Shown here: positions 12,501 to 27,500 of the stretch, piece by piece
Layout of the letters: each line of letters begins with the position of its first letter
How positions within the stretch are numbered: position 1 is the first letter of the stretch
Source of the DNA: Ariolimax columbianus
Lineage: Eukaryota > Mollusca > Gastropoda > Stylommatophora > Arionidae
DNA length: 64,000 nucleotides
NCBI GenBank assembly: GCA_036924085.1
Contig: JAVGWX010000012.1
Location: 253,001-317,000, forward strand
Direction: 5' to 3'
Translations under genes and position numbers: made by a program
The notes under the pieces: generated by a model
Seen by the model: the letters and a program-made list of their open reading frames with translations, nothing else
Databases searched by the model: none
What the model was told of the DNA's origin: nothing

Positions 12501-15500
12501 TATACGTAGGTTAGATACTGTGCTAGGACAAAAAACATTTATACGTAGGTCAGATATAGTGCTAGGACAAAAAACATTTATACGTAGGTCAGATATTGTG
12601 CTAGGACAAAAAACATTTATACGTAGGTCACATACTGTGCTAGGACAAAAAACATTTATACGTAGGTTAGATACTGTGCTAGGACAAAAAACATTTATAC
12701 GTAGGTCAGATATAGTGCTAGGACAAAAAACATTTATACGTAGGTCAGATATTGTGCTAGGACAAAAAACATTTATACGTAGGTCACATACTGTGCTAGG
12801 ACAAAAAACATTTATACTTAGGTCAGATATTGTGCTAGAACAAAAAACATTTATACGTAGGTCAGATATAGTGCTAGGACAAAAAACATTTATACGTAGG
12901 TCAGATATAGTGCTAGGACAAAAAACATTTATACGTAGGTCACATACTGTGCTAGGACATGAACAAGAGTAAATCATACGCTGACCTAAACACCATCAGT
13001 TAGAAGAAACAAGACAAATGTGAGTTACCAGATGACAGAGGAAGAGAGGAATTCATTAAATAGAGATTTTAACACATACATGAGTATGAGAAGGTGTCCA
13101 TCTGGATTGAGCATCATGACTCAACAAAGCTTAATGAGCACATCATGACTCAACAAAAATTAGACAGCACATCATGACTCAACAAAGCTTAGAGAACACA
13201 TCATGACTCAACAAAAATTAGACAGCACATCATGACTCAACAAAGCTTAGAGAACACATCATGACTCAACAAAAATTAGACAGCACATCATGACTCAACA
13301 AAGCTTAGAGAACACATCATGACTCAACAAAAATTAGACAGCACATCATGACTCAACAAAGCTTAGAGAACACATCATGACTCAACAAAAATTAGACAGC
13401 ACATCATGACTCAACAAAGCTTAGAGAACACATCATGACTCAACAAAAATTAGACAGCACATCATGACTCAACAAATCTTAGAGAGCACATCATGAATCA
13501 AGAAAGCTCAGACAGCACATTATGACTCAATAAAGCAGTGACCTCAGCACTAAAATGGATATCTGAGACTTCTATAACAAGGGCAGTCATCGTGACAGAC
13601 GCGCAAGTCGTACTTCAGAAAGTACAAAGGGGATGACTTAGGTACGAGTGGATAGCTGCTGTTGAGGCCTCAAACCTCCAGGCGTTGACATGGATCTACT
13701 GTCCTGCTCATGCCGGGGTTCAGGGCAATGAAAGAGCTGACATCATGGCTTCACAAGCTCCCATCATGGGCACGTTAGTGATGGATAGAAGTGACATTTT
13801 TAAATCAATCAACGACCGCCTGCTGTATGAGGACACCGCAATAGATGAAGCACCAATCCACAGACTGCAAAGTTTCCACATTAAACGAGGTTCGAGCGGA
13901 GTATGGCGCATGAGAGGACGAAGCAGGAGAGCGTACAACCAGTGAGCTCCAGGGACCATCAGCATCCATACCCTACGCCATTTGCTGAAAGACTGCGCAC
14001 CTATGGGTATGCCTGGAGTGCAGTGACGTCGATTCTTAGAAACAGAAACAGGGAAGTGAAATCACATATGAGGAAAACCCTAGATATCTTGGTAAAGCTA
14101 GACAGAAGGCTCACCTGGAAGCCAGACATGAACACCATAGAACAGAGAGCAACAAGAAAGCCCTCCTTAATGAAGAAGTTGGCAGGCACAAACTGGGGAG
14201 CAAACAGTCGCATTCTCCCACACGTCTGTACAGGGACAGTCAGGCCAGTTCTGGAATACGGCATGTCAGTCTGGGACATTTTGGGTTTCCACGGCTAAAA
14301 AGGGTCTATAAAAGAGATTCGGGAGACAGCGTTTATGGGATGGTTATCCCATCATACACTGAGAGCCTTGCACTTCGCTCACAGGTGCCAATGATGGATA
14401 CCCTGTAAACAATAAGAGAGATAGATCTGATCACTTGCGAGTGAGAAGATTTTGTCTTGGTACAATAAGGATTCTGTGTGATCAGGGAACTGTGATCCCA
14501 AAGGCTCATGGTACGAAGAGGGAGGTGCATCATAAAAGCCCTCAGAGAACGCATTTGTTCAGTACAGGTGCAACATAGGCATCAGAAGAACACGTTCCAA
14601 ATGCTTGAGAACTGGTAACTGGTATAAGAGTAAGTACTAGCTGGAGTCTCCTTCCAGAGGATAGATGGGTTGATGAAGACAGTGGTGGAGAGAATGGATG
14701 GGTGGATAAATGGATGGGTGGGTGGATGAAGGGAGACAGTGGTGGAGAGGATGGATGGGTGGATAAATGGATGGGTGGGTGGATGCAGGCAGACAGTGGT
14801 GGAGAAGATGAATGGGTGGATAAATGGATGGGTGGGTGGATGAAGGGAGACAGTGGTGGAGAGGATGGATGGGTGGATAAATGGATGGGTGGGTGGATGA
14901 AGGGAGACAGTGGTGGAGAGGATGGATGGGTGGATAAATGAATGGGTGGGTGGATGCAGGGAGACAGTGGTGGAGAAGATGAATGGGTGGATAAATGGAT
15001 GGGTGGGTGGATGAAGGGAGACAGTGGTGGAGAGGATGGATGGGTGGATGGAGACAGTGGTGGAGAGGACGAATGGGTGGATGGATGGATAGATGAGTAG
15101 GTGGATGAATGGGTGGATGGATGGTGGAGAGCAGAATTGACATCTTTACTAAGACAACTGTCATTTAATGGAGGATGAGGGGGATGTATACAAAATGAAA
15201 ATGCAGTGCATTAATAAGAAGTGACATTTCGTATCAAGGTGTTCACGACGGAGAGCTTGCGTGGGTCCTGGCCAAGTGGTAAAACTTGCAAGGGAAGCCA
15301 CGGGGAAGACAATTATGGTGAATGAGATAACAGGTCAATCTTAAGAATGACACGACCAATTTCAGTGGCGGTATGGGAGTGACCTGAAAGAAGAATACTG
15401 AGAGCTATAATGATGAAAGAGAGAAAGGAATTTAGAGGAAGGCATGATGACATCCGGGTGAGATAAAGGAAAGGGAAAGGAATTTAGAGGAAGACACTGT

Positions 15501-18500
15501 GACATATGTCACCGCTGAGGAGGAGGCTCGAATACTAGGAGTTAACGTCTCTCTCTCCTACCGAAATGTGCAAATATCGCAGTCAAGCTGTAAACTAGCG
15601 ACACTAATGCATTTCATTCTCTGGACTACATCCTGCTACTTGCATGGTCCTGTTCAGGGTTTGGTAGACGGAGATTGAGAATAAACGCAGAAGAATGTCT
15701 CTCTATATTTATATAGTTTGTATCCCTGCCTTCTGGACACAATGAGACACAAAAGGTTTGAATAGACACAAGTGCCTTATATACAAACAGATGATGGTAT
15801 AATCTGTATGTCTGTGTACAAGCAGATGATGGTATAATCTGTATGTCTGTGTACAAGCAGATGATGGTATAATCTGTATGTCTGTGTACAAGCAGATGAT
15901 GGTATAATCTGTATGTCTGTGTACAAACAGATGATGGTATAATCTGTATGTCTGTGTACAAGCAGATGATGGTATAATCTGTATGTCTGTGTACAAACAG
16001 ATGATGGTATAATCTGTATGTCTGTGTACAAGCAAATGATGGTATAATCTGTATGTCTGTGTACAAACAGATGATGGTATAATCTGTATGTCTGTGTACA
16101 AGCAGATGATGGTATAATCTGTATGTCTGTGTACAAACAGATGATGGTATAATCTGTATGTCTGTGTACAAGCAGATGATGGTATAATCTGTATGTGTGT
16201 GTACAAGCAGATGATGGTATAATCTGTATGTCTGTGTACAAGCAGATGATGGTATAATCTGTATGTGTGTGTACAAGCAGAAGATAGTATAATCGGTATG
16301 TGTGTGTACAAGCAGATGATGGTATAATCTGTATGTGTGTGTACAAGCAGAAGATAGTATAATCGGTATGTGTGTGTACAAGCAGATGATGGTATAATCT
16401 GTATGTGTGTGTACAAGCAGATGATGGTATAATCTGTATGTGTGTGTACAAGCAGATGATGGTATAATCTGTATGTGTGTGTACAAGCAGAAGATAGTAT
16501 AATCGGTATGTGTGTGTACAAGCAGATGATGGTATAATCTGTATGTGTGTGTACAAGCAGATGATGGTATAATCTGTATGTGTGTGTACAAGCAGATGAT
16601 GGTATAATCTGTATGTGTGTGTACAAGCAGAAGATAGTATAATCGGTATGTGTGTGTACAAGCAGATGATGGTATAATCTGTATGTGTGTGTACAAGCAG
16701 ATGATGGTATAATCTGTATGTGTGTGTACAAACAGATGATGGTATAATCTGTATGTGTGTGTACAAACAGATGATGGTATAATCTGTATGTGTGTGTACA
16801 AGCAGATGATGGTACAGAAAGCAGCACTGTTGTGGCTGTAATGGCTGCACTCAGATTCCACTCAAACAAAGCAAACAGTGAGTGAAAAAGCTAGGTCACA
16901 TATACGAGACGGACCAAACTGCAACAAGTGAACATACGCATAATGACGTCACTTCTGGTGTAAACATCACATACCAACCATCAAGTTTGCAAGATTTCAT
17001 TATCCTCTGACTCATAGTTTCATCAGCAGACCGTTAAAAACATGGCGGGTGTGATGCGGAATCCATCCAAAGTTGATCAGCGAGCAGTAGTTCAGTTTCT
17101 AACAGCTGAAGGATTTCAACCAGTTGACATTCATCGCAGAATGCAGGCAGTGTATGGTGACAAAAGTGTGTCGAAGACAACGGTAAAGAACTGGGCAGCG
17201 ATGTTTAAAGAAGGACGTGAGTAAACGCAACAATATGCGCCTGACCTGGTCTCGGAAGATCTTTCGTTAACTCATTAACTCACATCCTTCTCGTTGCCCG
17301 TTCTTCACTGTTGTCTACGACAGACTTTTGTCACCATACACTGCCTGTATTCTGCGATGAATGTCAACTGGTCGACATCCTTCAGCTGTTAGAAACTGAA
17401 CCACCGCTCGCTGATCAACTTTGGAAGGATTCCGCATCACACCCGCCATGTTTTCAACGGTCTGCAATTGAAACTATGAGTCGGATAAAAATAAAATTTT
17501 GCAAACTTGATAGTTGGTATGTGCTGTTTACACCAGAAGTGACATCATGCGTATCATATGTATGTTCGGATGCAGCAAGCCCTAACATCGCTGGAAGAGT
17601 GGGCGAACTCATGGCTGGTCAAAATAAACGAGGAGAAAACCACATGCACAATATTCTCGCTTTCAATAAAACCCCAAAATACCAAATTAAGTTTAAATGG
17701 CAAATTCCTGCAGCCAAACGACAACCCAACCTATCTGGGAGTCACATTTGATCGGCGCATGACATGAAAAAGTCAGATCGAGAGAAACCAAATGAGAGCC
17801 AGAGAAAGAATGGCAATCATGAGGAAACTTGCTGGCACAAGCTGGGGAGCAGACGAAGGCATACTAAAGAAACTGTACACTGGAAGAGTGAGACCAGTTC
17901 TCGAGTATGGCATTGCGGCATGGACAACAGCAGCAAAGGCGAACTTCGCTAAAGTTAGCAAACTTCAAAACCAAGCCATGAGAGTTATAACAGGTGGTAT
18001 GAAGTCAACGCCAATTGTAGAACTTGAAAAGATTACAAAACTGCAATCCATGACCGATAGAAGAGACTGCAGAGCCCAGCTGCAGTCAGAGAAACTCCGA
18101 AGACTGACTGACCATCCAATGCACCAGAGACTAAACAATTTGGGAAATGGGAAACTAAAGCGGAGAAACTTTGCAGAAATAGCCAAAGCAAAGATGCACG
18201 AAGACCCCATAAACGCACTAACAACACCAAAACCCATCACTACTGTACGAAAACCTACCTGGAGGCAGGATATATTTCCAGAGGTGGTGGAAAATATACC
18301 AGGTATTGGAAACAAAAACTGCCAGACTGAAAAAGAAAGGAGAGATACTACCCTAAGCTTTATATCGAAAAGCTACCCAAGCATGGACTGGACCCATGCA
18401 TACACCGACGGTTCTGTAACAAACACTACACAGAACGGAGGAGCAGGAGCATTCCTGAACCTACCAAATGGCAGACAAATAACACTGTCATTCGCTACTG

Positions 18501-21500
18501 GTAAGTACACAAGCAATTTCAGACCGGAGGCAGAGGCACTGAGGGCAGCAGTGGAAGAAATGGGGACACACAAAGAAAATGAAAGCCATATAGTCCTGCT
18601 TACAGATGCTCTCGCCGTAGTCACAGCGCTAAAAAGCCAGAAAAACACTGAGCTGAATGACTTAAGAGCAGCACTCTGCAAACTGTGCCAGCAGTCCGCA
18701 CCAAAAAGGGTAGTGGTACAGTGGGTCCCATCACACTGCAACATCCAAGGCAACGAGGAGGCAGACAGACTGGCAAAAGAAGGTGCAAGACTACCACAAA
18801 CAGATACTAGTATGACGTACGAAGAGTCAAAACGGCTTATCAAAGCCAGATACATGACCAAATGGGAAACCGAACATACTGGTTACACCAAAAACGATGC
18901 CTATTACCAGTTGAACCGAAGAGAGCAGGTCGTTGTCTTCAGACTTCGCACTGGCCACAATAGACTGAGGTACTACCTATTCAACAAATTGAAGATAGGT
19001 AGTACCGACGAATGCCCGTGCGGTACCGGTAAAATGACAGCTGAACATCTGCTGCAGAACTGCCCGACATACGAGGATCAGAGAGAGCAGATGTGGCCAT
19101 CACCAGTGGAACTGCAAGACAAGCTCTATGGCAGCGGCGACAGCCTCAGGATGACCGCCGCTTTTTTCGAAAAAATAATGGTTACTGTCTGACTGCGTAC
19201 GAAGAAGAAGAAGAAGAAGAAGAAGATATGTATGTTCATCTGTTGCAGTTTGGTCTGGTTTCATTTGAACACGCCTATTATATATATCTTGCACACAAGC
19301 ATGCACACACACACACTTACACCAATGTGTAATTACTGTGATAGTTCTACCCTTCTGATGATGACACATGAGTTGGTGGGCAGAGTTAAATGACTGGATT
19401 GTCCAGTTTTAGAGTCATGTACATTTAGAGCTGATGTTGCAAACAACTAGAGCCAGAATACTCACTGAGATCATAATTAACAAGCTTGGTCACTCCTTCC
19501 CAGCTACGCTCTGTGGGTGTGCCAAGGACTTTGAAGATCTGGTTCAGCTGGTCAAAGGCATCCTTCATTCCAGGAAATGTAGCTTGTCCAGAGATCATCT
19601 CCGTAAATATACAGCCAACACCCCTGTGTGACCACCCAAAGAAGATACATGTCATTATGGACCCCAATGTAATAACCTTCATCATCATAGACCCTAGTGT
19701 GATAACTTCCATCATCATAGACCCCAGTGTAATAACTTACATCACTATAGACCCCAGAATGATAACTTCTATCATCATAGACCCCAGTGTGATAATGTCC
19801 ATCAACGTAGACCCCAGTGTGATAACTTCCATCATCATAGACCCCAGTGTGACAACCTAAATCCCAACTTCCATCATCATAGACCCCAGTGTGATAACCT
19901 CTATCATCATAGACTACAGTGTGATAACCTCCATCATCATAGACCCCAGAGTGATAACCTCCATCATCATAGACCCCAGTGTGATAAAGTCCATTATCAT
20001 AGACACCAGTGTGATAAACTCCATCCCAACCTCCATCATCATAAACCCCAGTGTGATAACTTCCATCCCATAGACCCCAGTGTGATAACCTCAATCCCAA
20101 CCTCCATCATCATAAACCCCAGTGTGATAACTTACATCCCATAGACCCCAGTGTGATAACCTCCATCCCAACCTCCATCATCATAAACCCCAGTGTGATA
20201 ACTTCCATCCCATAGACCCCAGTGTGATAACCTCAATCCCAACCTCCATCATCATAGACCCCAGTGTGATAACCTCCATCATCATAGATCCCAGTGTGAT
20301 AACCTCCATCATCATAGATCCCAGTGTGATAACCTCAATCCCAACTTCCATCATCATAAACCCCAGTGTGATAACTTCCATCCCATAGACCCCAGTGTGA
20401 TAACCTCCATCCCAACCTCCATCATCATAAAACCCAGTGTGATAACTTCCATCCCATAGACCCCAGTGTGATAACCTCAATCCCAACCTCCATCATCATA
20501 GACCCCAGTGTGATAACCTCCATCATCATAGATCCCAGTGTGATAACCTCCATCCCGACCTCCATCATCATAGATCCCAGTGTGATAACCTCCATCCCAA
20601 CCTCCATCATCATAGACGCCAGTGTGATAACCTCCATCCCAACTTTCATCGTCATAGTCTCCAGTGTGAAAACTTCCATCATCAAAGATCCCAGTGTGAT
20701 AACATCCATCCCAACCTACATCATCATAGACCCCAGTGTGATAACCTCCATCCCAACCTCCATCATCAAAGACCCCAGTGTGAAAACCTACATCATCATA
20801 GACCCCAGTGTGATAACCTCCATCATCATAGACCCCAGTGTGATAACCTCCATCCCAACCTCCATCATCAAAGACCCCAGTGTGAAAACCTACATCATCA
20901 TAGACCCCAGTGTGATAACCTCCATCATCATAGACCCCAGCGTAATTACCTCCATCATCATAGAACCCAGTGTGATAACCTCCATCCCAACCTCCATCAT
21001 CATAGACCCCAGTGTGATAACCTCCATCCCAACCTTCATCATCATAGACCCCAGTGTGATAACTTCCATCATTATAGACCCCAGTGTGATAACCTCCATC
21101 GTCATAGACACCAGTTTGATAACCTCCATCCCAATTTCATCATCATAGACCCCAGTGTGATAACCTCCATCATCATAGACTCCAGTGTGATAACCTCCAT
21201 CATCATAGACCCGAGTGTGATAACCTCCATCATCATAGACCCCAGTGTGATAACCTCCATCATCATAGACCCCAGTGTGATAACCTCAATCATCGTAGAC
21301 CCCAGTGTGATAACCTTCATCCCAACTTTCATTATCATAGACTCCAGTGTGAAAACTTCCATCATCATAGACCCCAGTGTGATAACCTCCATCCCAACCT
21401 CCATCATCATAGACCATAGTGTGATAACCTCCATCATCATAGACCCCAGTGTGATATCTGCCATCATCATTGACCCCAGTGTGATAACCTCCATCATCAA

Positions 21501-24500
21501 AGACCCCAGTGTGATAACCTCCATCATCATACACCCCAGTGTGATAACCTCCATCCCAACCTCCATCATCATAAACCCCAATATGATAACCTCCATCATC
21601 ATAGACCCCAGTGTGATAACTTCCATCATCATAGACCCCAGTGATAACCTCATCATCATAGACCCCAGTGTGATAACCTCCATTCAAACCTCCATCATCA
21701 TAGACCCCAGTGTGATAACCTCCATCATCATAGACCCCAGTGTGATAACCTCCATTCCAACCTCCATCATCATAGACACCAGTGTGATAACCTCCATCCC
21801 AACCTTCATCATCATAGACCCCAGTGTGATAACTTCCATCATTATAGACCCCAGTGTGATAACCTCAATCGTCATAGACCCCAGTGTGATAACCTCCATC
21901 CCAACCTCCATCATTATAGACCCCAGTGTGATAACCTCCATCGTCATAGACCCCAGTGTGATAACCTCCATTCAAACCTCCATCATCATAGACCCCAGTG
22001 TGATAACCTCCACAATCATAGACCCCAGTGTGATAACCTCCATTCCAACCTCCATCATCATAGACACCAGTGTGATAACCTCCATCCCAACCTCCATCAT
22101 CATAGACACCAGTGTGATAACCTCCATCCCAACCTTCATCATCATAGACCCCAGTGTGATAACCTCCATCATCATAGACTCCAGTGTGATAACCTCCATC
22201 ATCATAGACCTCAGTTTGATAACCTCCATCCCAATTTCATCATCATAGACCCCAGTGTGATAACATCCATTATCATAGACCCCAGTGTGATAACCTCCAT
22301 CCCAACCTCCATCATCATAAACCCCAGTGTGATAACTTCCATCCCATAGACCCCAGTGTGATAACTTCCATCATATACCCCCGAGTGTGATAACTTCCAT
22401 CCCAACTTACATCACCATAGACCCCCGTGTCATAACTTCCACCCCAACTTCCATCATCACAGACCCCAGTGTGATAACTTCCATCATCATAGACACCAGT
22501 GTGATAACCTCAATCCCAACTTCCATCATCATAGACCCCAGTGTAATAACCTCCATCATCATAGACTCCAGTGTGATAACCTCCATCATCATAGACCCCA
22601 GTGTGATAACCTCCATCCTAACCTCCATCATCATAGACCCCAGTGTGATAACCTCCATCATCATAGACCCCAGTGTGATAACCTCCATCCCAACCTCCAT
22701 CATCATAAACCCCAATATGATAACCTCCATCATCATAGACCCCAGTGTGATAACTTCCATCATCATAGACCCCAGTGATAACCTCATCATCATAGACCCC
22801 AGTGTGATAACCTCCATTTAAACCTCCATCATCATTGACCCCAGTGTGATAACCTCCATCATCATAGACCCCAGTGTAATAACCTCCATTCCAACCTCCA
22901 TCATCATAGACCCCAGTGTGATAACCTCCATCCCAACCTTCATCATCATAGACCCCAGTGTGATAACTTCCATCATTATAGACCCCAGTGTGATAACCTC
23001 CATCGTCATAGACCCCAGTGTGATAACCTCCATCCCAACCTCCATCATTATAAGCCCCAGTGTGATAACCTCCATCATCATAAACTCCAGTGTGATAACC
23101 TCCATCCCAACCTTTATCATTATAAACCCCAGTGTGATAACCTCCATCATCATAAACTCCAGTGTGATAACCTCCATCACCAAAGACCCCAGTGTGATAA
23201 CCTCCATCCCAACCTCCATCATCATAAACCCCAGTGTGTTAACCTCCATCCCAACCTTCATCATCATAAACCCCAGTGTGATAACCTCCATCATCATAGA
23301 CCTCAGTTTGATAACCTCCATCCCAATTTCATCATCATAGACCCCAGTGTGATAACGTCCATTATCATAGACCCCAGTGTGATAACCTCCATCCCAACCT
23401 CCATCATCATAAACCCCAGTGTGATAACTTCCATCCCAACTTCCATCATCATAGACCCCAGTGTGATAACTTCCATCATTTACCCCCAAGTGTGATAACT
23501 TCCATCCCAACTTACATCACCATAGACCCCAGTGTGATAAATTCCATCATCATAGACACCAGTGTGATAACCTCAATCCCAACTTCCATCCTCATAGACC
23601 CCAGTGTGATAACCTCCATCATCATAGACTCCAGTGTGATAACCTCCATCATCATAGACCCCAGTGTGATAACCTCCATCATCATAGACCCCAGTGTGAT
23701 AACCTCCATCATCATAGACCCCAGTGTGATAACCTCAATCATCATAGACTCCAGTGTGATAACCTCCATCCCAACTTTCATTATCATAGACTCCAGTGTG
23801 AAAACTTCCATCATCATAGACCCCAGTGTGATAACCTCCATCCCAACCTCCATCATCATACACTAGTGTGATAACCTCCATCATCATAGACACCAGTGTC
23901 ATAACCTCCATCATTATAGACCCCAGTTTAATTACCTCCATCATCATAGACCCCAGTGTAATAACCTCCATCCCAACCTCCATCATCATAGACCCCAGTG
24001 TGATAACCTCCATCCCAGCCTCCATCATCATAGACCCCAGTGTAATAACCTCCATCATCATAGACCCCAGTGTGTGAACCTCCATCCCAACCTCCACCAT
24101 CATAGACCCCAGTGTGATAACCTCCATCCCAGCCTCCATCATCATAGACCTCAGTGTAATAACCTCCATCATCATAGACCCCAGTGTGATAGCCTCCATC
24201 CCAACCTCCATCATCATAGACCCCAGTGTGATAACCTCCATCTCAACCTCCATCATCATAGACCCCAGTGTGATAACCTCCATCATCAAAGACCCCAGTG
24301 TGAAAACCTACATCATCATAGACCCCAGTGTGATAACCTCCATCATCATAGACCCCAGTGTGATAACCTCCATCTCAACCTCCATCATCATAGACCCCAG
24401 TGTGATAACCTCCATCATCATAGACCCCAGTGTGATAACTTCCATCATTATAGACCCCAGTGTGATAACCTCAATCGTCATAGACCCCAGTGTGATAACC

Positions 24501-27500
24501 TCCATCCCAACCTCCATCATTATAGACCCCAGTGTGATAACCTCCATCGTCATAGACCCCAGTGTGATAACCTCCATTCAAACCTCCATCATCATAGACC
24601 CCAGTGTGATAACCTCCACAATCATAGACCCCAGTGTGATAACCTCCATTCCAACCTCCATCATCATAGACACCAGTGTGATAACCTCCATCCCAACCTC
24701 CATCATCATAGACACCAGTGTGATAACCTCCATCCCAACCTTCATCATCATAGACCCCAGTGTGATAACCTCCATCATCATAGACTCCAGTGTGATAACC
24801 TCCATCATCATAGACCTCAGTTTGATAACCTCCATCCCAATTTCATCATCATAGACCCCAGTGTGATAACATCCATTATCATAGACCCCAGTGTGATAAC
24901 CTCCATCCCAACCTCCATCATCATAAACCCCAGTGTGATAACTTCCATCCCATAGACCCCAGTGTGATAACTTCCATCATATACCCCCGAGTGTGATAAC
25001 TTCCATCCCAACTTACATCACCATAGACCCCCGTGTCATAACTTCCACCCCAACTTCCATCATCATAGACCCCAGTGTGATAACTTCCATCATCATAGAC
25101 ACCAGTGTGATAACCTCAATCCCAACTTCCATCATCATAGACCCCAGTGTAATAACCTCCATCATCATAGACTCCAGTGTGATAACCTCCATCATCATAG
25201 ACCCCAGTGTGATAACCTCCATCCTAACCTCCATCATCATAGACCCCAGTGTGATAACCTCCATCATCATAGACCCCAGTGTGATAACCTCCATCCCAAC
25301 CTCCATCATCATAAACCCCAATATGATAACCTCCATCATCATAGACCCCAGTGTGATAACTTCCATCATCATAGACCCCAGTGATAACCTCATCATCATA
25401 GACCCCAGTGTGATAACCTCCATTTAAACCTCCATCATCATTGACCCCAGTGTGATAACCTCCATCATCATAGACCCCAGTGTAATAACCTCCATTCCAA
25501 CCTCCATCATCATAGACCCCAGTGTGATAACCTTCATCATCATAGACCCCAGTGTGATAACTTCCATCATTATAGACCCCAGTGTGATAACCTCCATCGT
25601 CATAGACCCCAGTGTGATAACCTCCATCCCAACCTCCATCATTATAAGCCCCAGTGTGATAACCTCCATCATCATAAACTCCAGTGTGATAACCTCCATC
25701 CCAACCTTTATCATTATAAACCCCAGTGTGATAACCTCCATCATCATAAACTCCAGTGTGATAACCTCCATCACCAAAGACCCCAGTGTGATAACCTCCA
25801 TCCCAACCTCCATCATCATAAACCCCAGTGTGTTAACCTCCATCCCAACCTTCATCATCATAAACCCCAGTGTGATAACCTCCATCATCATAGACCTCAG
25901 TTTGATAACCTCCATCCCAATTTCATCATCATAGACCCCAGTGTGATAACGTCCATTATCATAGACCCCAGTGTGATAACCTCCATCCCAACCTCCATCA
26001 TCATAAACCCCAGTGTGATAACTTCCATCCCAACTTCCATCATCATAGACCCCAGTGTGATAACTTCCATCATTTACCCCCAAGTGTGATAACTTCCATC
26101 CCAACTTACATCACCATAGACCCCAGTGTGATAAATTCCATCATCATAGACACCAGTGTGATAACCTCAATCCCAACTTCCATCCTCATAGACCCCAGTG
26201 TGATAACCTCCATCATCATAGACTCCAGTGTGATAACCTCCATCATCATAGACCCCAGTGTGATAACCTCCATCATCATAGACCCCAGTGTGATAACCTC
26301 CATCATCATAGACCCCAGTGTGATAACCTCAATCATCATAGACTCCAGTGTGATAACCTCCATCCCAACTTTCATTATCATAGACTCCAGTGTGAAAACT
26401 TCCATCATCATAGACCCCAGTGTGATAACCTCCATCCCAACCTCCATCATCATACACTAGTGTGATAACCTCCATCATCATAGACACCAGTGTCATAACC
26501 TCCATCATTATAGACCCCAGTTTAATTACCTCCATCATCATAGACCCCAGTGTAATAACCTCCATCCCAACCTCCATCATCATAGACCCCAGTGTGATAA
26601 CCTCTATCATCATAGACCCCAGTGTGATAACCTCCATCATCATAGACCCCAGTGTGATAACCTATATCATCATAGAAATCAGTGTGATAACCTCCATCCC
26701 AACCTCCATGATCATAGAACCCAGTGTGATAACCTCTATCATCATAGACCCCAGTGTGAAAACCTCCATTTTCATAGACCCCAGTGTGATAACTTTCATC
26801 ATCATTGACCCAAGTGTGATAACCTCCATCATCATGGACCCCAGAGTGATAACCTCCATCCCAACCTCCATCATCATAAATTCCAGTGTGATATCTTCCA
26901 TCATCATAGATCCCATTGTGACAACCTCCATCATCATAGACCCCAGTGTGATAACCTCCATTATCATAGACCCCAGTGTGATAACCTCCATCCCAACCTC
27001 CATCATCATAGACCACAGCGTAATAACCTCCATCATCATATACCCCAGTGTAATAACCTCCATCATCATAGACCCCAGTGTGATAACCTCCATCCCAACC
27101 TCCATCATCATAAACCCCAGTGTGATAACCTTTATCCCAACCTCCATCATCATAGACCCCAGTGTGATAACCTCCATCATCATAGACCTCAGAGTTATAA
27201 CCTCCATTCCAACCTCCATCATCATAGACCCCAGTGTGATAACCTCCATCATCATAAACCGCAGTGTGATAGCCTCCGTCCCAACCTCCATCATCATAGA
27301 CCCCAGTGTGATAACCTCCATCATCATAGACCCCAGTGTGATAACCTCCATACCAACCTCAATCATCATAGACCCCAGTGTGATAGCCTCCATCCCAACC
27401 TCCATCATCATAGACCCCAGTATGATAACCTTCATCATCATAGACCCCAGTGTGATAACCTCCATCATCATAGACCCCAGTGTGATAACCTCCATCATCA

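Noticed and set aside
12345..12977. Open frames of 189 and 210 codons on both strands
   Set aside because: Produced by the 39-bp repeat; opposite strands are both open.
15626..16861. Three overlapping minus-strand frames of 357-411 codons
   Set aside because: All three frames are open in the same DNA because the 36-bp unit is 12 codons without a stop. The translation is a 12-residue repeat with no recognisable fold.
17792..19192. The 466-codon open frame as a host gene
   Set aside because: Contains an RT thumb, a complete RNase H with four acidic residues and a LINE-type zinc motif, with a (GAA)n tail; it is a retrotransposon.
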